From positions 12,137,799 to 12,201,798 of the forward strand of contig OY754978.1 of NCBI GenBank assembly GCA_963576475.1: 64,000 nucleotides of DNA. Reading direction: 5' to 3'. The notes below the pieces were generated by a model. The model saw only the letters and a program-made list of their open reading frames with translations, was not told the origin of the DNA and made no database searches. This stretch comes from Molanna angustata. Its lineage: Eukaryota > Arthropoda > Insecta > Trichoptera > Molannidae. Of the stretch, positions 53,801-64,000 are shown piece by piece. The position numbers were made by a program, and so were the translations under genes. Numbering within the stretch: position 1 is the stretch's first letter; each line of letters starts with the position of its first letter.

Positions 53801-56403
53801 AAATGTCTATAAAAGAAAATATTGTTATGATATCAAAAGACAAATTATCACTGACGACGATGAATTACAAATTATAATATGAATTTTCGATGCATGAAAG
53901 AAACACAGATCGATATCAATAAAAACTTATACTTACATACAAGAATATTTAAGGTACACTTACAAGAGTTTTCCAAAACATGACAATATGAAAATCTCAT
54001 AAGATCTTTACCCCGTTGATTAGTTCTGATGATACAGATGTGTTTTTGTTAATAACTGTGACAACTTATCATACATACAACATATCAAGATCATCTTGAA
54101 TACACCATAAAAACTAATGGTGCCTGACATTAAACGAATGTTATAATATTTGTGTCTTGGGATGAACGATTCATAATAGCATTGAGGTATATAATTACAG
54201 TTCAAATTAAACATCGTTATATTAATCTGTTCAGATTATAGTCTTATAAAAGCGTCATTTTGGTCGTTGCATTAAAAGGTTAATATCTACTGTTTTGTAC
54301 ATAAATGAATGAATTAATTCATAATTATACTAAATGATCTTTAACATAAAATAAAACAAATGTGAAGATAAGCTAAGACGTTCCTCAAGGATATATCCCA
54401 AGACCAAAATAATATTCATCAATGTGAATTTTTCTTATAGACAATGATAAATAATTAAAATCGGACAAAAATAAGGTGTAAATCTAAGATGTAAAATATT
54501 TAACTAAATACTTTTCTGTTTATAAAAATAAAATTGCATTATTTGATTCTTTATTAAATTATCAAAAAAACTTTTGAACACAAATGTATTTCTGATGTGG
54601 TACAAAATCTTAAAAATATATACATATACTAAATATACATGGACATTTTAGGGAAATACACATTATTTATACCAGTTAAAGTTTTAATAACCATCCATTT
54701 TCTGACATATCAATGAGATTTTTAGTGACACTATTCAATAAAACTCTTTTGATCAAATAATTTGATTATAATATATATGAGTTCTCAAATAAATTAGCTA
54801 GGTATGATTGAAACAGCTTCATAAACATTTTCTAAACTAACAAGCACATTTTCATTATAAGAATAATACATTTTAATTACAAATAAAATAACAGATAAAA
54901 TAGATTTACTGAGGCTTAAAATTAACCAACAGCCGTATTAAATTAACCAAGCAGTTACAGACACAAAAACCACGTAGAACTCTTTGAAAACAATTTGATG
55001 TTAATTGCTTGTGGCAAAAGCTCATGAAACAATGTGCAGACAGTGTATCTTAGGAGTGATGGATGAAGATTAAGGTTTTCTAATTTTTACTTCTAAATAT
55101 TATGTTGTCAGATCAACATCATCTGATGTGTACGTGTATCAGCCGCCTAATCATTTCCCAGGTATTCCCGCTAACTCGACTCTCGACAGAATTGCAACAC
55201 ATGTTCTGCTATAGTCGAGATACTGGAATGTTTAGGAGCAATTAACTTGATAGACAGGAAAGGAATTTAAATTCAAAGCACAAATAAACACTAATCGCTA
55301 CAAGCGTTTTCTAAATTAACCTGAGATTGTTGCGAGTAAGTAGTAAATATATTTATTAGCCAAGTTACAGAAAACTTTTACAATTATACACTTATGAACT
55401 TTAAAAAGATATATTATCACAGACATTGAAGTCAATCAAATTAGAAACAAATGCTATTTTTTGTAGCTGATTTCACTTGGAAATATAACGTAAAATTTCC
55501 TACATTGATTATGTCTATTAAAAAAACGAGACACTTTTCATATCAGTATACAACTCAATTTTCAATGGCCACATTACATTTTAATAAAATTCCTAAAAAT
55601 CAAAACTATTCAACAATCTAAGACGTAGGTACGAAAAATTCCCAAAAAACTGCTTTGCAGTTTAGCGGGAAAATAAACTTTTTTTTAAATTTTTTATTAA
55701 AAAGTTAAAGTCTTAAAAAAAAGTTTTTCAAAAGCGCTTTCAAAGTCACAGAAGATGCTCTGATTCTTTTGATATGTATTGTTGTTTCACATACCTGCAA
55801 TAAAAAAAACAGACTTTAACTGAAATATATGCAGTTCTCTCAAAATAAATTGAAGCAATTTTATTTGGGATATTTGCCGGATGTGTAGTTATTGAATTGT
55901 ATAAGTCCGATCTCAAAGTCAGGAAGATAAAGATTGATTTTATAATGATCCGATTAACGTGAAATTGGATTGTTTTTAGAGTTGTTATTGAGTAATAAGT
56001 TAGTAAGTATATGTTATAAACTTTAGATTCAATTGATAAGCGGAGATAGGATGAATTCCTCTTTTGTAGATGAACAACTACCGCGAGGCTCTTTCTCATC
56101 ATTGTAACGCTTTTTCATGCGTGCTTGCTAGACTTGCAAAATAATGAGACGCACAGCAAAGTACTAAATTATCCATAAAATAATGCTGTAGATTTACATA
56201 GATTCTGAAAACTATGAAATATCGTTACAGAAGTATATCTTCGGTACTAATTTGGTTAGTCCGCTGTATAGAACTTTCAAGCACAAAACGAAGTCAAAAT
56301 TAGATAACGGATACGACATTTAGGCAAAATTTAAAAAAATACGATGATTTTAAAGAGTTGCATCCTTAGGTTTTCGTAAAATCAAGCGTCTTTAATGTGG
56401 CCG
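53801..56403. other. 2.6 kb without a supported feature
   Basis: The longest featureless stretch. AT-rich throughout, with no convincing ORF, tandem repeat or inverted repeat. The frame 56102-55746 has no domain. It could be intron or intergenic sequence. Confidence 0.6.
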
Positions 56404-56968
56404 TGACACAAAAGAGCATTTCCATCTCAACATCCTAACACAATAGAGCATTTCCATCTCAACGTCGTAACACAATAGAGCATTTCCAGCTCAACGTCGT
56501 AAGACAATGGAGTATTACCATCCCAACGTAGTAACACAATGGAGCAGTTCCATCTCAACGTCGTAACACAATAGAGCATTTCCGTCGTAACTCAATACAG
56601 TATTTCTATCTCAACATCCCAACACAATAGAGCATTTCCATCTCAACGTCGTAACACAATAGAGCATTTCCATCTCAACGTCGCGTCGTAACACAATAGA
56701 GCATTTCCATCTCAACGTCGTAACTCAATACAGAATTTCTATCTCAACATCCTAACACAATAGAGCATTTCCATCTCAACGTTGTAACACAATAGAGCAT
56801 TTCCATCTCAACGTCGTAACCCAATAATGGAACATTTACATCTCAACGTCGTAACACAATACAATATTGCCATCGCAATGTTGTAACTCAATGGAGCATT
56901 TCCATCTCAACATCGTAACACAATAGAGCATTTGCATCTCAACGTTCGTAACCCAATAGAGCATTGCC
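56404..56968. repeat. 32-bp minisatellite
   Basis: About 17 units of CATTTCCATCTCAACGTCGT plus AACACAATAGAG, with some shortened units (for example 56580-56605). The unit length is not a multiple of three, so frames crossing it are meaningless. Confidence 0.9.
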
Positions 56969-57459
56969 ATCTCAACGCCGTATTTCTCAACGATTCAAAA
57001 TATTTCGTTTCTTTCACGATTGTATTAATATATTATCAAAAGGATTGTTTTTCTATCATGTTTCTATTAGATCATATATTCAAAATGTTATGCACTATAA
57101 TTTTGTTTACGATTTGTTTACTTTCTTAGACACATCCCTAGAGAAATTTCACTTTTACCGAAGACGGTTATGATATCCATATATTTGGCATTTATCAATT
57201 TCATGTGAATAATAATTACGGCGTTCGGAGAGCATTATTATTGTAGCATGGTAGTCAGAGAAATTACTATGGTTTTTCAATATATGTTCGTCAATTCTTC
57301 ACACTCCTCAAATGCCGCTAGCCAGTAGATCAGTGTTGCACAAACTGATGTCCGATATTCTCTGCACGGTAACTCATAATCGTAATATCAATCAATCAAA
57401 TTAATTTGTTTAGTATCTACGTATTCAATTGAAAGTTTATTGTCGAAATGGTTTTACCG
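56969..57459. other. no supported feature
   Basis: AT-rich. Frames 56932-57173 start in the minisatellite and have no domain. Confidence 0.6.
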
Positions 57460-57590
57460 AAACCTAATCCAACCAACTCGTATTTCCTGCCCAGAGAAGC
57501 AATAATTGCATGAGAGATTATTTAAAAACAAATCTTTTGCAGGGAATTAAACCCAAGACGCCAACACAGAAGTCACGTTTTTATAAGATA
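57460..57590 (-). mobile_element. SINE-A, decayed copy
   Basis: The minus strand shows TTGCTTCTCTGGGCAGGAAA, a B-box remnant GGGTTTAATTCCC, and TTCTGTGTTGGCGTCTTGG. Confidence 0.6.
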
Positions 57591-58148
57591 TCATTGACAT
57601 GGTATAGAGTCTGTCGTGCTCTATCTTTAGCTCTGTTTCTTCCATAATTAAATACATTTTTATTCAGCTTCATTAATTTATGAATTATGTTTACTTTCAT
57701 TCTGCGAATATCGATCTAACAAATAAATATTTAGAACCACTGAAGTGGCCAGTATCTTTCGTATCTTAATTGAATAAAGATGTTTAGTTGTATTTCAATA
57801 ATTGTGTTCCTATTTTCTACCATTTATATTTTTGATGTACCGCGGGGCAATTACATACATATTTTGTACCCGACAAGTTTACTGTTAATATTTTGTTTGT
57901 TTCCATCTTGATTGACCCGTATTATTAGAGTTTTATTGTACCGACAATTTAATAATAATTGTATTTGATTGGTGGGTAACCGTAACAAAACTATTACCTA
58001 TAGGTTGGTGAAAAAATGGTATCAATACCTACGAGACGAAACACAGTCCCTCAAAATTTAGGATAACATGTTTTATTTTTTTGTTGCGAAAACCATGGAC
58101 TGCTAGAAGAACTACAGATATGATCGCATGTAGACCTGCCTACATAAA
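57591..58148. other. no supported feature
   Basis: AT-rich, nothing recognised. Confidence 0.6.
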
Positions 58149-58469
58149 ATGAATTGCGCCCCACTCTTTTGGGAACGTTGCAGGACTTCTAGCCCTGTTC
58201 ATCCCCGAAGTGGCTGCTTTTCGGACAACACAATGACAACCATCAAGCATTATTGCTTACCCGAGGACCCGCCAATCAAACTTGATCAATTACTAATAAG
58301 CCACTGGTCGAGAGGCTCCCCCTATGCCTACAACGTAAACTTCAATATCTTGAACATATTACCAGATAACCTCGTCGTTGTGGGAAGCGTGAAAGATGGC
58401 AGATCAAGAGTCACTCACTCTAGTCTGCACTGGAAAAAAAAAATCATATTAAATTTAACCGACCTTTAG
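58149..58469 (+). CDS. unrecognised 106-codon ORF
   Basis: GC-richer than its flanks, with balanced codon use up to about 58430 (MNCAPLFWERCRTSSP, LLISHWSRGSPYAYN, NLVVVGSVKDGRSRV), then a lysine run. I do not recognise a domain. It could be an exon, or part of the retrotransposon whose end lies at 58811-59070. Confidence 0.3.
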   Translation: MNCAPLFWERCRTSSPVHPRSGCFSDNTMTTIKHYCLPEDPPIKLDQLLISHWSRGSPYAYNVNFNILNILPDNLVVVGSVKDGRSRVTHSSLHWKKKIILNLTDL

Positions 58470-58620
58470 TGACTACAAAACATTTCGTATTGAGCTACTA
58501 AATATTTTGTGCCCTCAGCCAAGCAGTAGAGTCATAAATATATTAACTTTTATTACTTATAAAAAAGGTTTGGCTAAAAACGCAGGTAACCAGTTCGATT
58601 GTCATAATTTTTGTTTTCAG

Positions 58621-58761
58621 TGTGCTACAGGATCTTCAATCGTCAAAGCCCTTCGATCTGCCCAAGATTCTTTACTCCATGGCCCAAGACCAAGACCATT
58701 CTTCGAGAGATTGGGTGTAGCTTTTATCCTCAGTTATGAAGGCAAGAAATTAAAAAAAATG
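58621..58761 (+). CDS. candidate internal exon, unrecognised
   Basis: A pyrimidine-rich acceptor TTTTTGTTTTCAG ends at 58620. Then 47 open codons (CATGSSIVKALRSAQDSLL, GPRPRPFFERLGVAFILSYE) lead to the donor ATG|GTAAAT at 58762. Exon length 141 bp, in phase 0. Composition is protein-like, and the flanking sequence is AT-rich. Neither neighbouring exon is assured. The downstream acceptor CTGTCTAG at 58835 leads into LINE-f sequence. Confidence 0.35.
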
Positions 58762-58810
58762 GTAAATTATTTGTAAAATATCATTCAATTTACATCCAAA
58801 TCGTCACACC

Positions 58811-59070
58811 GTTACCATTTTCTGTCTAGGCAAAGAAAAGCAACAAATCCCAAAAGCAACAAAGCGGCTTACTATCCCCGATGTTTTGGTATGAGCGGTC
58901 CAATCAAGTGGAATTATACGCCTCCTGCCGATGTCCGCAGTGCTCAAAGCAAGAGCACTTTCACCTTCGGACTGAAAACAGCTTTGATTCGTAGAACAGC
59001 ACATAGATAAGCTATCAGCGCCCTTGGAATGATCTTGAATCATTAAACGTCGCTATATCAAATCCCCTAT
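58811..59070 (+). pseudogene. LINE-f pol C-terminus plus hairpin module 3
   Basis: Reads PRCFGMSGPIKWNYTPPADV, RSAQSKSTFTFGLKTALIRR, TAHR stop at 59008-59010. Seven bases later comes the hairpin AGCGCC (59017) with inner stem ATGAT/ATCAT, closing GTCGCT (59054). Homologous to 14744-14890. Confidence 0.7.
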
Positions 59071-59656
59071 TAATATTATTGGACAGTGAGTTAAGATTTT
59101 GGAAAATAGTAGCAAATATTCATAATTAAGTACGAAGTTTTTGCAATCGTAGAAATATGTATTTTAGTAAAAAAGAAGTGCATAATTTAACGAAATGATT
59201 ATAAAAAAATTCTATGTGTTTAATTTTGTTTCACAGATGTTGGTGATAAAGACCATAATGCTGTTATAAGTACCTATCGAATTTAGTTGAGGATTTGCGA
59301 TTTTTTGGTTGGTCAGAATAAGCCCGCATTTGTGCACTTAAATACAATAAAAATAAATACACTTTGGGCCTGGGCAGTCATTGTTCTGCCGCAGACCGCA
59401 ATTTATATAGACCTCATTTTATGTATTTATACCGATATTTAAGTTTCTATGCACTTTCGTCAATTGTTCTTTTAGCACTACGGTGCTCATTTAGCGTTCT
59501 ATGAAGAGGTCGATCACAGTCCCCAAATGCAGAGCGGGCGGTGGCGGGAAAAACGGAAGTACCAAAAAAAAATTCGTACATTTGAGTGCATGTGGTATTA
59601 TATTCTCTAGATGCGTAATACATTTGTCAATAGATTTTCACACCGCCATCTAATAT
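59071..59656. other. no supported feature
   Basis: AT-rich. A partial module-1-like phrase (GGTTGGTCAGAATAAGCCCG) occurs at 59307-59326. Confidence 0.5.
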
Positions 59657-59835
59657 GTCCTATTCTGATTCGTCTAAATTTGTCCGTCTGAATTTTAGTA
59701 TATGAGAAATGTCAAAAAGTTGACTGCGTTTATACGGGACTCATTTACGTCACATTGCGTGGATAAAATCATTTTATCCACGGTCGCCCGTTGGTTATAG
59801 ACGTTTTCGTACTCTGAAACAAATCAGAATAGGAC
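59657..59835. mobile_element. MITE, TCCTATTCTGATTCGT family, copy 1
   Basis: The ends GTCCTATTCTGATTCGT and (minus strand) GTCCTATTCTGATTTGT are inverted repeats. Interior GAGAAATGTCAAAAAGTTGA and GGATAAAATCATTTTATCCA (itself a palindrome). Related in reverse to 61250-61425. Confidence 0.7.
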
Positions 59836-60089
59836 AAATTGAAAGATTAAACCACTTGAAAATGAATGACGGTCTTCATTTCCTATGAAAAATCCTTGTG
59901 GAAGGTGTACTTAAGATAAAATTTGACGTTGTTTGTATTTTTGGATAAGAATTTTAAAATAAATAAATTTGTTGAATAAATTAAAATATCGATTATTTTT
60001 ATTATTGCATATGCGCAAACATTGGATTTTTTCCCTGTAGGGAGTCAAAGATATTTTTTAAACGAAACGAAACGGGAGACAAAGATATT

Positions 60090-60530
60090 TTTTAAATGAC
60101 CTTATAAGTCTGGCGCAATTCAGGGGTGACTTCTATGCGAAAAATGCATTGTCACCTCAGATATAAGAATTGTAGCTTTCATTATTTACAAAAAAAACCA
60201 ATTCTCTCAATAGATGGCGTTACAACAAAATAAATAAAAAATAATAAGATTGTTGTTCATTATTTCACACATAGATGGCTGTAGTAAAAATTCCTTATTT
60301 TCAAGCGAAAAGAATTTCAGTATTACAATATATAGAACTTTCAAAATTGAATTGATAGGGATCTAATTAAAAAGGCATAATTGGTGAACGTTGCGCAAGC
60401 GCATAAAGTGACCACGTAAACCAGCCGATGACAGGTCGTAAGCCCTGTAGGTGCCTTGATTTCCCGGTTCTCCTACAATTAAATATTCCAACTTCGTCTC
60501 TATTGAGATAATTGAAAATCTGTTAATAAA
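60090..60530. mobile_element. 451-bp TIR family copy
   Basis: CTTATAAGTCTGGCGCAATT, TCAATAGATGGCGTTACAAC, GTTGCGCAAGCGCATAAAGT, CTTCGTCTCTATTGAGATAA. Same block order as 43360-43810. The right half is nearly identical to 13525-13740. Confidence 0.7.
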
Positions 60531-61110
60531 TTAAAATATTTTATATAGATCTAGATAACAGCTCCACCTATCACATCCAAAAGTATTTCATCTCTCAAAT
60601 GTACAAAATTTCATTGACATCGGTTGGGTGGTTTCGGAGATTATCGTGTACGAACATCGGGACACGAGATTTTTATATATCAAGATAAATAATAATAAAA
60701 GTTTGAGATGCACAATGGTTGCTATCAATATCTGAAAACCACACGCTTTATTACTGAAATGGAAAAATATGTCTATAAATTTGTTCGTAGCAGACAGTGA
60801 ATTACATATTATATAAATGTTGACCACAAACAATTATTCAAAATAAAATGGAACAACACTCGTACACCTCAGAAAACTACTCCTCAGAAAAAATATATTA
60901 CCTATATCTATTGATACATAATAACTACTTCCTTTAACTACTTACGTTTTTTTATTATGTACCTATATAATCGATGTATTTACACTTATTGTTATTTTGT
61001 TATGCCTACATTGTTCTATTTATCCTGTATTTTTTTGTAAATGCCCTATTAAGGGCGTATATATAATAAATAAATAAATAAATACACTTCGTTATACTCA
61101 ATATATTACG
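60531..61110. other. no gene; repeat-like phrase at 60605-60660
   Basis: TTTCATTGACATCGGTTGGG then TGGTTTCGGAGATTATCGTG is a phrase common in dispersed insect repeats. (AAAT)n at 61066-61082. Otherwise featureless. Confidence 0.4.
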
Positions 61111-61986
61111 TCCGATTCAGTAACTTTTTGAACTAAAATAGGAACTTTCTAAAATTTGTGAACTAAGATTTGAACTTAATTTCGTATTCTGTAACTGAAG
61201 TAAGTGACGTTGCTCCTAAAGCTACAATAAAAAAAAATAGTTCACTAAGACCTATTCTGATTCGTTTCAGAGTACGATAACGTCTAAATCAACAGGCGAC
61301 CATAGATAAAAGGTTTTTATCCGCGCGGTGTCACGTAATGAGTCCCGTATAAATTCAATCAACTTTTTGACATTTCTCATACACTAAAATTCAGACGGAT
61401 AAATTTAGACGAATCAGAATAGGACATTCTGTAGATAAAACTTCCTATTCCTATTTTCTTTCATTTCCTATTATGCAACAGAGTTGTTCCTAAAAGTAAA
61501 ATCTACAAAATTAGTGCACCGTTGATAATAATTTGAACATAAATTGTCTATGGCGCAGACTACGCATGCGTACTGCTCACTGTTCGGCAATGTTTATTTA
61601 TGTCAAGTCACCGTGATGTCGCCTAATCTAACATTTCAACTGATCTGCACTGATATTCTTTGGTTTTGATTTTCAACATAACGCAACTCGGTAAAATTAT
61701 CAATTTTTATTTTTTGCGTACACAACTGATATTTTCAACTTAACTAAAATATCTCAGACTGCTGTGAACATAACTGGTACGCTTCCAATTTAATGCGAAC
61801 TAAAATTAGAAACGTTTTGACAGTTGCTTCGACTAAAATGTAGTTATAGAATAGGGAATTGAACTATTTTGTTACTTATTTGGAGTAAGAAAGATCCTTA
61901 ACAGGAAAATTCCTATTTAAGCGTTATAGAATATCAACTTGGACTTTTCATTTAAGCCGGAAAGTTCTTAAAAGTTATAGAATCGG
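61111..61986. mobile_element. TIR element, ~876 bp
   Basis: The left end TCCGATTCAGTAACTTTTTG and the right end (minus strand) TCCGATTCTATAACTTTTAA are inverted. Pairing extends to the AGGAACTTTC blocks. Flanks TTACG and TTATG may represent a 3-bp TTA duplication. It contains the MITE at 61250-61425. No transposase. Confidence 0.55.
61250..61425. mobile_element. MITE, TCCTATTCTGATTCGT family, copy 2 (nested)
   Basis: Ends CCTATTCTGATTCGTTTCAG and GACGAATCAGAATAGGAC. It is the reverse complement of the 59657-59835 copy across most of its length. Confidence 0.7.
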
Positions 61987-62439
61987 ATTATGAGTGCAAG
62001 TTGAGAGTTTGTTGATGTCATATGAACAATTTAATAAAAATATTATGGAAGAATTTAACTCTGGTGTAGTTTACCTCTAGAAAAAAATATGGAATATGAT
62101 ATGGAATCTAGAATCATTAACAGGTGAATTATATGACAAGTGATGCTTTATAGTTACATAATATAATAATTCTTAGAAATAACCGGTAAATAATGCTTTT
62201 ATGACTTACTGTATTTTTATTTTATAGCTTTTTGAACGTGTCTATTTTTCATACTTATTTACCTATTATATTTTATCACTACCTATGCGTTTAAAAACGT
62301 ATGTATGTCTGAACATACGTATTTTATAACCTTACTATACAATATCCAAGGATGTTTTTTCGTATGTATTATGAACTAAACATACAATTTTACTCTCCGA
62401 TATGGAATAGTGGAGTTTATTTGAATCTTTTTCACAACA
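61987..62439. other. no supported feature
   Basis: AT-rich, nothing recognised. Confidence 0.6.
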
Positions 62440-62640
62440 GGTATCCCTCATTAAAATACATACCATCAAATCATGTCCCTCACGGAATAGGCAGAGAGAA
62501 CCGGATGCCAAATTTTTCTATCAAAACACAAGTTTATCACCATGTCTACATTCATGTATGGTCTCATACATGTTCACCCGTTGTTCACGCTTCTTACATT
62601 TCTATCTTTCATAATATCGTTCACCCTACTTTGTGATAAG
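62440..62640 (-). mobile_element. LINE-d 3' end fragment
   Basis: The minus strand carries GGTTCTCTCTGCCTATTCCG, GAGGGACATGATTTGATGGT, and upstream GAACATGTATGAGACCATAC, matching the LINE-d tail order. Confidence 0.55.
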
Positions 62641-62659
62641 TTTAGTGATATTATATATT

Positions 62660-62835
62660 TAGTGGCCGCAGTGCTGATCCTCCCCAGGATATCAGACCTC
62701 CAGGACGTTCTCGCAATAGAAGAAAGGAAATCTGGCACAGGAGGGAACCTGACGCAGGACTTTAAGAGGCCAGCGGGCCTAAAAAGAGGGAAAGAAGATG
62801 TATTTATTGAAAATATGAATAATCTACAACTATAA
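62660..62835 (+). other. GC-rich patch, possible exon or LINE scrap
   Basis: Sharply GC-richer than its surroundings from GGCCGCAGTGCTGATCC (62663) to about 62800. The open frame contains LPRISDLQDVLAIEERKSG and ends at 62835. No domain was recognised and the splice signals are not persuasive. Confidence 0.3.
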
Positions 62836-63509
62836 AGGTATCAACCATTTAAGCTATGAATTGAATGCTCTCTCGAAAAAAAGTTGCCACATAATGGAAA
62901 CTTATGGTCATAATCGTCTTCCAATCAAAACTAAAAACACAATGAAAAAATGTGTCTCCCGCCAAAAATCGTACCCGAATTAACTTTGTAAGCCGACTGG
63001 TTTGCGTTGCGATCACTTTGTGCGTTTGCACAATGTTTACAAATCATTCCTATAAGACATAAAGATATAATATAAGAAGCTTCCTTATATATCTTATTTA
63101 AAAGTGATAGGTATCCTTTCGATACTTAGCCACCTTACCAAAGATAAAAAAAATGAAAACAAAACGTTTTCTGTTCTTCTTCGGTTTTAAAAATTTCTAA
63201 AATAGAAAAAAATGGAGAAAGAATATAAATGGCCATCTGATTGTCCGCCATCAAAACAGTTACAATCTTATACATTTTTCATTCATAAATTCATTCCTAC
63301 CATCATAGCATAATATCTCACTTTGCGGGGTAACCAGCGACAGGTGTGTGGACGTGCATAACCTTATAAAAGGATGCACCACACATGCGTATTTACCCAC
63401 ACAGCAGTCTCACCTCACCTAAAAAGGCACTACTTTCAGAATGAGTGGTGAACCTCACTACTAAACTATATGAGAAGTTATTGTTGCCTGTTGTATTTTC
63501 GATTACCCT
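62836..63509. other. no supported feature
   Basis: AT-rich. A stretch at 63325-63420 (AGCGACAGGTGTGTGGACGT, TATAAAAGGATGCACCAC) has a TATAAAA motif at 63365, but no downstream gene is visible. Confidence 0.4.
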
Positions 63510-63680
63510 GGGGAGCAAGTGGTCAAGCGATGAAATCAAAACCCTCATGATTACCCAAATCATGGATATAATTATATTATAAATTTCTTGAGATATTATA
63601 AAACTCCATATGATAATTATATCCATGATATGGGTAAACATGAGGGTTTTGATTCCATCGCTTTACCTGACTTGCCCCCT
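63510..63680. mobile_element. foldback MITE, copy 2
   Basis: The left arm GGGGAGCAAGTGGTCAAGCG, GAAATCAAAACCCTCATGAT and a complementary right arm ending GACTTGCCCCC. Its arms match those of 75-252. The frame starting 63588 lies mainly inside it. Confidence 0.75.
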
Positions 63681-64000
63681 GATCTTACTGGTCACCCGAA
63701 AGCGATGATAATAGAAAAAAGAGGAAGAACTATTCACTGCTTTTATCATATATCCATCAATCCTCATATTTAATAACGATGGGTTAATTCAAAAACATTG
63801 TATGTCCAAATTTGGGCAAAATTGAGTTATTAATATGGTTACGTTGATCGCCGCGCCCTCTATCATCTATCAAATTATGAACTATGGAGGAGATATTCAT
63901 TTAAAGTTATTCAAGTATAACCAAACATTGCATGTCCTAAACAGTATGTTTTGTAATGCATAAATATTGTTATGTCCACATAAATACTGGACATACAATA
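63681..64000. other. end of window; TTGTATGTCC repeats
   Basis: ATTGTATGTCC (63797), ATTGCATGTCC (63927) and TTGTTATGTCC (63967) recur, with the complement GGACATACAATA at the very end. This may be the edge of another inverted-repeat element running out of the window. Confidence 0.4.

Noticed and set aside
56404..56968. CRISPR-like array of 32-bp units
   Set aside because: Units are directly adjacent with no unique spacers, and the genome is eukaryotic. It is a minisatellite.

Overview
This is eukaryotic, very AT-rich DNA, and it looks like a lepidopteran (moth or butterfly) genome. The signs are: TAGGTAGGTACCTACCTA-type palindromes (around 11850, 23380 and 25665), tRNA-derived SINEs with (ATT)n or (AAAT)n tails, fragments of many non-LTR retrotransposons (LINEs) with short 3' hairpins, and non-autonomous Helitron-like elements. 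There is no operon-like layout, no rRNA and no CRISPR array. I see no complete host gene. The best host-gene signal is one first coding exon on the minus strand (30607-30465, ATG to a GT donor). A weaker exon-like block lies at 58621-58761, and a TATA plus splice-donor pattern at 39830-39896. Almost all other open frames are chance frames in AT-rich DNA or decayed transposon frames.

Layout. 1-8.8 kb: a foldback MITE at the left edge, an RTE-like LINE pseudogene split inside its YADD region by a small poly(A) retroposed insert, SINE and LINE remnants, and an old hAT-like element. 8757-9641: an 885-bp near-perfect palindrome. 9643-12690: a 3-kb Helitron-like element (A|TC...CTAG|T, on the minus strand). 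12.8-20 kb: a foldback element with a 93-codon ORF and a cluster of LINE 3' ends. 20899-26494: an older copy of the same Helitron-like family, interrupted by a younger, oppositely oriented, near-identical sister of the 9.6-kb copy (22561-25599). 26532-27970: a foldback element flanked by TA. 28-40 kb: repeats, the candidate exon, an in-frame tandem repeat (31866-32380), a hAT-type MITE with 8-bp target duplications, and a SINE split by a TIR element. 40.8-49.4 kb: more LINEs, SINEs, a 451-bp TIR element with 11-bp flanking repeats, a 197-bp palindrome, and a second Helitron-like element (47714-48727) sharing internal tandem repeats with the 3-kb family. 50.9-57.6 kb: LINE and SINE remnants and a 32-bp minisatellite (56404-56968). 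58-64 kb: exon-like and LINE-end sequence, paired MITEs, a TIR element containing one of them, and a second copy of the foldback MITE from position 75.

The most interesting signals are structural. They are the nested Helitron self-insertion with its empty site readable from a relative; three dispersed 3'-end hairpin modules, two of which keep pairing through compensatory changes (suggesting RNA structures used in retrotransposition); and the long palindrome with hammerhead-ribozyme-like cores near both ends. All family names rest on motif recognition by eye, and no database search was run.
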